From a virus, in the IMG/VR virus record IMGVR_UViG_3300034072_001539, positions 1 through 35,130 of that record: DNA of 35,130 bases; one strand, given 5' to 3'. The notes below the pieces were generated by a model. It did not search any database and was not told the DNA's origin. It worked only from the letters and a program-made list of their open reading frames with translations. A program made the position numbers and the translations under genes. Numbering within the stretch: the stretch's first letter is position 1; each line of letters starts with the position of its first letter. This document shows, piece after piece, positions 31,139 to 35,130 of the stretch.

Positions 31139-31166
31139 CCAAAAAAAGGCATCGTGCTTACGGAAT

Positions 31167-31196
31167 CTTGACACCGCGTCAAGCGAGGCCTAGAGT
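31167..31196 (+). promoter_or_regulatory. Repressor promoter with inverted-repeat operator
   Basis: TTGACA (31168-31173), a 17-nt spacer and TAGAGT (31191-31196), six bases before the ATG of the XRE-type gene. The -35 lies in a perfect inverted repeat CTTGAC-N5-GTCAAG (31167-31183). It faces the leftward promoter at 31110-31138. The mRNA would be leaderless. The arrangement fits autoregulation of a repressor. Confidence 0.75.
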
Positions 31197-31202
31197 ACGC
31201 GC

Positions 31203-31472
31203 ATGGACTCACTCCCTCAGCGCCTCCTCTGGCTGCTCTCCGCCGCGGGCGTATCGGCCCGCACCCTCGACGTCGCCGCCGGTCTGCCCCGGTCGGCCAC
31301 CTACCGCGCGACGCGTGGCCAGGCGACGGAGGCGACGCTGCGCGCGATCGCCGAGACGCTAGGTGTCTCCGTCGCCTGGCTGCGATACGGCACAGACTAC
31401 GGCGCGCCAGCGCCTGCGGCGGCTACCGTGGGCGCACGTGGCGCTGCTATCCGCCTCGGGGGTGCGCTGTGA
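31203..31472 (+). CDS. XRE-type helix-turn-helix protein, repressor candidate
   Basis: An 89-residue protein. Residues about 8-60 carry an XRE-type HTH: LLWLLSAAGVSARTLDVAAG, then LPRSATYRATRGQATEATLR and AIAETLGVSVAWLRYG. The C-terminus is short and Ala/Gly-rich, with no LexA-like cleavage domain, so induction by self-cleavage is unlikely. It starts six bases after a -10 box, so its mRNA should be leaderless. It sits between divergent promoters that share TTGACAC half-sites and is the best candidate for their regulator. The stop GTGA also starts the next gene. Confidence 0.7.
   Translation: MDSLPQRLLWLLSAAGVSARTLDVAAGLPRSATYRATRGQATEATLRAIAETLGVSVAWLRYGTDYGAPAPAAATVGARGAAIRLGGAL
31461..31472 (+). 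repeat. 12-bp gene-end/start junction repeat, copy 1
   Basis: GGTGCGCTGTGA, with the stop TGA and the next GTG start inside it. Identical copies are at 31652-31663 and 31903-31914 (plus strand) and 27847-27858 (minus strand). One-to-two-base variants occur at 33568-33579 and 27599-27610. It encodes a GAL or GGL C-terminus and the restart site. Confidence 0.65.
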
Positions 31473-31663
31473 GCGATCCTACCGATCGCCCACCGGTGCT
31501 ACCTCGCGTGGACCTCGAGCGCCTCGCCGCCCGCGCCGACGCCGTGTGGCCAGGCCTCACCCGCACCGAGCGAGCCGCGGCTCTCCGGCTCGTCGGCGAG
31601 CTGCGCGACACCCTGCGGCGGTACGAGATCGCCCTCGCAGCCGGGCAGCGGGGTGCGCTGTGA
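31469..31663 (+). CDS. Small protein of unknown function
   Basis: A 64-residue helical protein (PRVDLERLAARADAVWPGLT, RTERAAALRLVGELRDTLRR) that starts by GTGA overlap with the XRE gene. It ends in QRGAL with GGTGCGCTGTGA, the junction shared with its neighbours. No family is recognised. Co-transcription with the repressor suggests a role in early control or host takeover, but that is inferred only from position. Confidence 0.6.
   Translation: MSDPTDRPPVLPRVDLERLAARADAVWPGLTRTERAAALRLVGELRDTLRRYEIALAAGQRGAL
31652..31663 (+). repeat. 12-bp gene-end/start junction repeat, copy 2
   Basis: Identical GGTGCGCTGTGA at the boundary between the two small genes, encoding the GAL end of one and the GTG of the next. 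Confidence 0.65.
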
Positions 31664-31914
31664 TCGGCGCAGAGTCACGGGCGCGCGCCCTCGCGGCTGT
31701 CCTGATGCCGGGCGCTAGGCTCGCTGTGTACCGCCACGCCGAGGGCTGGCGCGTCACGACGCAGTGGCACCGCGGGCCCGAGTGCCTCGCGTACCGCTCC
31801 TACGCGACCGCGCCGACAGAGGCCGAGGCGTGGCAGCGAGCTGCGACGGACCTCTCCTCCGAGGCCACGCGGCTCCAGTCGCGCCTTGACGCTGCCCTGC
31901 GAGGTGCGCTGTGA
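31660..31914 (+). CDS. Small protein of unknown function
   Basis: An 84-residue protein with GTG at 31660 overlapping the previous stop. It has an alternating pattern with RLAVYRHAEGWRVTTQWHRG and a helical C-terminus (EAWQRAATDLSSEATRLQSR). It ends LRGAL, again within GGTGCGCTGTGA. No recognised domain. Confidence 0.6.
   Translation: MIGAESRARALAAVLMPGARLAVYRHAEGWRVTTQWHRGPECLAYRSYATAPTEAEAWQRAATDLSSEATRLQSRLDAALRGAL
31903..31914 (+). repeat. 12-bp gene-end/start junction repeat, copy 3
   Basis: Identical GGTGCGCTGTGA at the boundary to the membrane protein gene. Confidence 0.65.
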
Positions 31915-32165
31915 GGCTCCTACGCGCCGCCCGCGCCGCATGGCGCCTCGCCCTGCTAGAGGCCGTCCAGACCGGCTCTATCTCCCGCGTGCTCGCCCCT
32001 CTGCCGCCGCGCGTGCGCCGTGGCCTTGCCGCGGACCTCCGGGTGCTCGCGGGCCTGTGGCTCGCCCTGGCCGTCGTGCTGTGCTGCACCCGCGCCTATC
32101 CGCTCGCGGCGATCGGCGCCCTGGCCTCGTGGCCTCTGTACCTCGCCGACCGGGTGGACCTGTGA
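31911..32165 (+). CDS. Small membrane protein
   Basis: An 84-residue protein with GTG 31911 overlapping the previous stop. An Arg-rich amphipathic N-terminus is followed by two hydrophobic segments at about 44-60 (VLAGLWLALAVVLCCT) and 63-79 (YPLAAIGALASWPLYLA), so it probably inserts in the inner membrane as a hairpin. An exclusion or holin-like role is possible. Nothing in the sequence decides it. Confidence 0.6.
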   Translation: MRLLRAARAAWRLALLEAVQTGSISRVLAPLPPRVRRGLAADLRVLAGLWLALAVVLCCTRAYPLAAIGALASWPLYLADRVDL

Positions 32166-33130
32166 CTCGCCGCCGCGCACCTGTGCCCGCCCCTGCGCCC
32201 GCGCCGTGCACCTGCGGAGGCGCCCCACACGCGCTGACGTGCGAGGCGGTGGCCTTGCGGCTCACGATCCCCACGCCCACCACGCGCCCTGCGGCGCCTG
32301 CCCGCGTGACCGGGCGCGACCCGTACCGCGTGCCGGGCCCCGCCGTCGTGTCGGTGTCGGGTGGCCGCACGAGCGCGTACATGCTCCGCAGGGTGCTCGA
32401 CGCCTACGGCGGGCGACTGCCGCCCGACGTGCACGCCGTCTTCGCCAACACGGGCGAAGAAGACCCCAGGACGCTCGACTTCGTGCGCGACATTCAAGAG
32501 CGGTGGTGTCCGATTACGTGGGTCGAATACGACCCCGATGCAGAGCACGGCTTTCGCGAGGTCGAATACGAGACGGCCAGCCGCAAAGGCGAACCCTTCG
32601 CAGAGCTCATCCGACAAAAGCGATTCCTGCCAAATGGGCGCGCGCGCTTCTGTACCCAGGAGCTCAAGATTTTCACGATGGCGGGCTACATGCGCTCGCT
32701 CGGGTACGGAGATGACTGGACAAACTGCGTCGGGCTGCGCTGGGACGAGCCAAAGCGCGTGGCCGACCACAGCGCGCGCGAGTGCGATTGGCATAACGCC
32801 TATCCCCTCTACGATGACCGGGTAATCAAGCCTACGGTGAGGGCCTTCTTTTCGGCACAAGACTTCGACTTGAAGACGCCAGAGCACCTGGGCAACTGCA
32901 CCCAGTGCTTCCTGAAGGGCAAAACTCTCCGAATGCATGCAGCGCGGGATGCGCCCGAGGCCGCCGCGCGATTTGCTGCGCACGAAGCCAACGTTGGCGC
33001 GCGCTTTATCCACAAGGAGCCCGGCGGTTACGCGGCCACAATCGACAAGGTGCGACGCCTCCCCGTGCTCCCACACATCGACCCCACGGACGCGGAGTCG
33101 GTGATGCTCCCGTGTGACTGCACACAGTGA
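32162..33130 (+). CDS. PP-loop ATPase, PAPS-reductase-like phage protein
   Basis: A 322-residue protein, GTG at 32162 in GTGA overlap. A P/A-rich cysteine-containing tail (CTCGGAPHALTC, 16-27) precedes the PP-loop SVSGGRTSAYM (64-74), the ATP-binding motif of PAPS-reductase/N-type ATP pyrophosphatases. Further motifs are VFANTGEEDPRTLDFVRDIQ, FCTQELKIF, NCVGLRWDEPKRV, GNCTQCFLKGK and the final LPCDCTQ; the cysteines may bind metal or a sulfur carrier. Such phage proteins are widespread but uncharacterised; reactions suggested include sulfur or nucleotide modification. The codon use from about 32440 to 33060 is lower in GC than its surroundings, which suggests recent gain. Confidence 0.7.
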   Translation: MTRRRAPVPAPAPAPCTCGGAPHALTCEAVALRLTIPTPTTRPAAPARVTGRDPYRVPGPAVVSVSGGRTSAYMLRRVLDAYGGRLPPDVHAVFANTGEEDPRTLDFVRDIQERWCPITWVEYDPDAEHGFREVEYETASRKGEPFAELIRQKRFLPNGRARFCTQELKIFTMAGYMRSLGYGDDWTNCVGLRWDEPKRVADHSARECDWHNAYPLYDDRVIKPTVRAFFSAQDFDLKTPEHLGNCTQCFLKGKTLRMHAARDAPEAAARFAAHEANVGARFIHKEPGGYAATIDKVRRLPVLPHIDPTDAESVMLPCDCTQ

Positions 33131-33337
33131 CGGGGCACCCGCACCAGTCGCCGGTGCTCGTGCGGGCGCCGCCGGGGCGAGGGTCACGCGCTCGTGTGCG
33201 ACCGCGTGCTCGGCCTGGGCTACGCGCCACACGACCCCGGCCCGCGCGGGTGGGTGATGCCCTCGCGCCAGCGCGGGCACCGACAGAGCCGCGTGGAGGC
33301 CGAGATCGCCGAGGCCGTGGCGATGGGCTGGACATGA
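33127..33337 (+). CDS. Small protein of unknown function, apparently frameshifted
   Basis: GTG 33127 overlaps the PP-loop gene stop, as in all neighbouring junctions. The first 17 codons read VTGHPHQSPVLVRAPPG. After a GGGG run (33174-33177) the sensible protein continues in the +1 frame: GEGHALVCDRVLGLGYAPHD, then PGPRGWVMPSRQRGHRQSR and VEAEIAEAVAMGWT, stop at 33335-33337. Removing one G joins both parts without a break. Without it, the original frame turns into an Arg/Pro-rich shadow. I infer a one-base insertion, either real or a read error. Function unknown. Confidence 0.45.
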
Positions 33338-33360
33338 CCACAATGGCAACAGGAGACACC

Positions 33361-33579
33361 ATGACCCTCGAAGAAGCCCGATCCGCATACCTCGCCGCCG
33401 TCGCGGCAGACGTAGACGCACAGATCGCCCGCGCGCAGTGCGACGCTCGCGACCCGTCGCCCGAGGCCGTCGCGCGGTACGAAGCCGCATCCGACGCCGC
33501 CGCCGAGACGAGCCGCGCCCGCGTGCTCGCATCGACCGCCCTCGACGCGGCCATCCGTCGCCTGCGGGGTGGACTGTGA
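33361..33579 (+). CDS. Small helical protein, paralogue of next gene
   Basis: A 72-residue protein with ATG 33361 after a GGAG five bases upstream. The longer in-frame ORF from 33127 is rejected as mostly shadow. The N-terminus MTLEEARSAYLAAVAADVDA resembles that of the next gene (MTLTEARAAYLGAITARLDA). The rest is Ala-rich helix. It probably forms a coiled coil. It ends RGGL within GGTGGACTGTGA, a variant of the 12-bp junction. Unknown function. Confidence 0.6.
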   Translation: MTLEEARSAYLAAVAADVDAQIARAQCDARDPSPEAVARYEAASDAAAETSRARVLASTALDAAIRRLRGGL

Positions 33580-33816
33580 CCCTCACCGAAGCCCGCGCCG
33601 CGTACCTCGGCGCCATCACCGCCCGCCTCGACGCAGAGGCCACCTACGCCGCCGCGAGCCGCGCCCCACGCGGGCGCTCCGACGCCCGACACGTGGCACA
33701 CACTCACCTACACCGCCGACGCCGTGCGCCGGGCCAGCGCCGCCGAGGCCATCGCCGAGCGGGAGTACGCCCGCGCGTACCGGGCCGCGTGTCTGCCTGA
33801 CGGGGGCCGACCGTGA
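33576..33816 (+). CDS. Small helical protein, paralogue of previous gene, apparently frameshifted
   Basis: GTG 33576 opens VTLTEARAAYLGAITARLDA and AEATYAAASRA, similar to the preceding gene. At CCCC (33663-33666) the natural sequence continues in the +1 frame as HAGAPTPDTWHTLTYTADAV, RRASAAEAIAEREYARAYRA and ACLPDGGRP, stop at 33814-33816. Removing one C restores a single frame of about 79 residues. This is the second one-base homopolymer insertion within 500 bases. Function unknown. Confidence 0.5.
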
Positions 33817-33854
33817 ATCGGCACAGCCGTGGGCCTCTGGCCGTCGTGCGGTGC

Positions 33855-33883
33855 TTGACAAGCGTATGACAAAAGCATACGCT
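33855..33883 (+). promoter_or_regulatory. Promoter with RHH-type operator
   Basis: TTGACA (33855-33860), 17 nt, TACGCT (33878-33883), then ATG at 33891. A perfect inverted repeat AGCGTATG-N7-CATACGCT (33861-33883) fills the spacer and covers the -10. It differs from the TTGACAC operator. The downstream gene encodes a ribbon-helix-helix protein, so autorepression is likely. Confidence 0.72.
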
Positions 33884-33890
33884 CCAGGAC

Positions 33891-34052
33891 ATGCGATACC
33901 CGAAGGCTCCCAAGGAAAAGCTGGTGTCTGTGCGCCTGACCGTCGCCGAGTGGGAGGCCGCGCACGCGGTCGCCGCGGCGCGAGGGCAAAGCCTCGCTGA
34001 GTGGTACCGGGCGCAGATCCGCGCGGCGCAGGCCGAGGGCGCGCGGCGGTGA
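33891..34052 (+). CDS. Ribbon-helix-helix (CopG/Arc-type) transcription regulator
   Basis: A 53-residue protein with ATG 33891. EKLVSVRLTVAEWEAAHAVA then AARGQSLAEWYRAQIRAAQA follows the ribbon-helix-helix plan: a short beta strand (VSVRLT), helix A, a turn at RGQS, and helix B. Family members bind inverted repeats as dimers of dimers, and one lies over its own promoter. Its start is 7 bases after the -10, so the mRNA is probably leaderless. The TGA is in GTGA overlap with the helicase start. It would tune the replication operon that follows. Confidence 0.8.
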   Translation: MRYPKAPKEKLVSVRLTVAEWEAAHAVAAARGQSLAEWYRAQIRAAQAEGARR

Positions 34053-35130
34053 TCCTGCGGGACTACCAGTTCCGCGCGATCGACCTCGTGCGGGGGGCCT
34101 ACCGGCGCGGCAAGCGGTCGGTGCTGCTCGTGCTGCCCACGGGCGCGGGGAAGACGGCAACGGCGTCGCAGTTGATCGCGTGGGCCGTCGCCCGCGGGCG
34201 CCGGTGTCTCTTCCTCGTGCATCGGCGCGAGATCGTGCGCGACACGCACCGGCGCCTCCTCGCCGCCGGGGTACCCTGCGGGGTGGTCATGGGCGACGAG
34301 CCCACCGCCGAGGCGAGCGTGCAGGTGTGCAGCGTGCAGACCCTCGTGTCGCGCGACCATCACCCGCCCGCGGACCTTCTCGTGTGGGATGAGGCCCACC
34401 ACTGCGCCGCGGAGACGTACCGCACGATCCGCGCACAGTACCCGCAGGCGTGGCATTTGGGGCTTACAGCCACGCCTGAGCGCAGCGACGGGGCGCCATT
34501 GGGCGACGCTTTTGAGGAGCTGATCGCGCCCATCTCCGTCGAAGAGCTGGTGGAGGCCGGGCACCTTGCACCTATCGACGTGATCGCCCCGCCGACGCGG
34601 TTGCAAAGCGCCATCGGCGCGACGCCCGCCGATGCGTGGCGCGAGCACGGAGGCGGGCGCCCGGCGGTGATCTTCACAGCCACCATCGCCGAGAGCCGCG
34701 AGGCGGTGGCAGCGATCGGGGCGCGCGCGGAGCACGTCGACGGCGCGACGCCGAAGGCCGAGCGAGACGACATCTTGCGCCGGTTTGAGGCGGGGGAGCT
34801 CGACGTGGTGAGTAACTGCGCCGTGCTGACCGAGGGGTGGGACAGCGCACGCGCAGAGGTGTGCGTCCTCGCGCGCGGCTGCGGGTCGCTGCCGGTGTAC
34901 CTCCAGACCATCGGGCGCGTGCGCCGCACGGGCGGGCGCGCCAACAAGCGGTGCCTCTTGATCGACCTCGCGGGGGCGGCGCACGAGCACGGGATGCCGG
35001 ATGAGCCGCGGGACTGGTCGCTCACCACGGGGCAGGCGAAGCGGAAGAAGGACCGAGTTGCCCTGTCGACGTGCCTCTACTGCGGCGCGGTGGTGGAGTA
35101 CGCGAAGCGGGGCGCGGCGTGCAAGCACTG
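34049..35130 (+). CDS. SF2 DEAD/DEAH-box helicase, truncated by window end
   Basis: A 360-residue portion of an SF2 helicase starting with GTG 34049 (GTGA overlap). Motif I is LPTGAGKTATAS, motif II is WDEAHH, motif III is LTATPERSDG. Later motifs include ILRRFEAGELDVVSNCAVLT, then EGWDSARAEVCVLARG and QTIGRVRRTGG (motif VI). A zinc-type CLYCG and CKHC follow at the end of the window. The frame is open to the last base with no stop. The C-terminal tail at 1-53 is probably its end, with a short segment missing between. It would unwind phage or branched DNA in replication or recombination. Confidence 0.85.
   Translation, partial: MILRDYQFRAIDLVRGAYRRGKRSVLLVLPTGAGKTATASQLIAWAVARGRRCLFLVHRREIVRDTHRRLLAAGVPCGVVMGDEPTAEASVQVCSVQTLVSRDHHPPADLLVWDEAHHCAAETYRTIRAQYPQAWHLGLTATPERSDGAPLGDAFEELIAPISVEELVEAGHLAPIDVIAPPTRLQSAIGATPADAWREHGGGRPAVIFTATIAESREAVAAIGARAEHVDGATPKAERDDILRRFEAGELDVVSNCAVLTEGWDSARAEVCVLARGCGSLPVYLQTIGRVRRTGGRANKRCLLIDLAGAAHEHGMPDEPRDWSLTTGQAKRKKDRVALSTCLYCGAVVEYAKRGAACKH

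Noticed and set aside
33813-33869. Tiny GTG-started frame (18 codons) between the paralogue gene and the RHH promoter
   Set aside because: It overlaps the -35 region and has no Shine-Dalgarno or conserved pattern.
1-35130. Integrase, tRNA genes or transposase expected in a temperate phage
   Set aside because: I found no frame with integrase or recombinase motifs, no tRNA-like cloverleaf and no insertion-sequence signature; any such gene could lie in the short missing segment only if very small.

Overview
The window is a nearly complete genome (or prophage) of a tailed, long-tailed (siphovirus-type) phage with very high GC content. The evidence is a full head-tail gene series: terminase, portal, scaffold, HK97-type capsid, tail tube, frameshifted tail-assembly chaperone, tape measure, tail tip and fibre. 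It also has a lysis cassette, phage-type replication and recombination genes, and almost no intergenic space; most neighbours overlap by the 4-nt ATGA or GTGA. No integrase, tRNA, CRISPR array or insertion sequence is visible. The host is probably a GC-rich member of the Myxococcota. This is an inference from a sigma-like protein carrying a motif I associate with that group (27847-28725), a cysteine-rich lipoprotein-like protein in the lysis region, and promoters placed directly at start codons.

Layout. 1-2425: end of an SF2 helicase, a VRR-NUC nuclease and a primase-polymerase/VapE-type helicase. 2426-2674: non-coding, with TGTAGCA iterons around an AT-rich palindrome, a candidate replication origin. 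2675-4081: a small protein, a ParB-like protein and a broken DNA-glycosyltransferase-like gene. 4081-10586: packaging and head. 10586-18013: neck, tail tube, chaperones, tape measure, distal tail. 18049-23411: tail tip, fibre and receptor-binding candidates. 23411-25685: lysis cassette (holin-like, lipoprotein-like, HExxH protein, amidase, separate peptidoglycan-binding protein). 25695-31063, minus strand: an early operon with a RecT-like recombinase, the sigma-like regulator, zinc-ribbon proteins, a second ParB-like protein and unknown small proteins. 31203-35130, plus strand: an XRE-type repressor candidate, small coupled genes, a PP-loop (PAPS-reductase-like) protein, a ribbon-helix-helix protein, and a helicase cut by the window end.

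The two window ends appear to be parts of the same helicase gene, so the molecule is probably circular or circularly permuted, with a short segment missing between the ends.

Regulation is unusually readable. Two divergent promoters lie between 31110 and 31196, and a third lies at 27133-27161. All three use TTGACAC as their -35 region. Two of them overlap perfect inverted repeats of that motif, as expected for operators of one repressor. A second, different inverted repeat covers the promoter of the ribbon-helix-helix gene. Several genes start 6-7 nt after a -10 box, implying leaderless mRNAs. Minus-strand genes carry a repeated hairpin leader, and early genes on both strands end in the same 12-bp stop/start junction.

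No stretch longer than 300 bases lacks a gene; the longest non-coding stretch is the putative origin.
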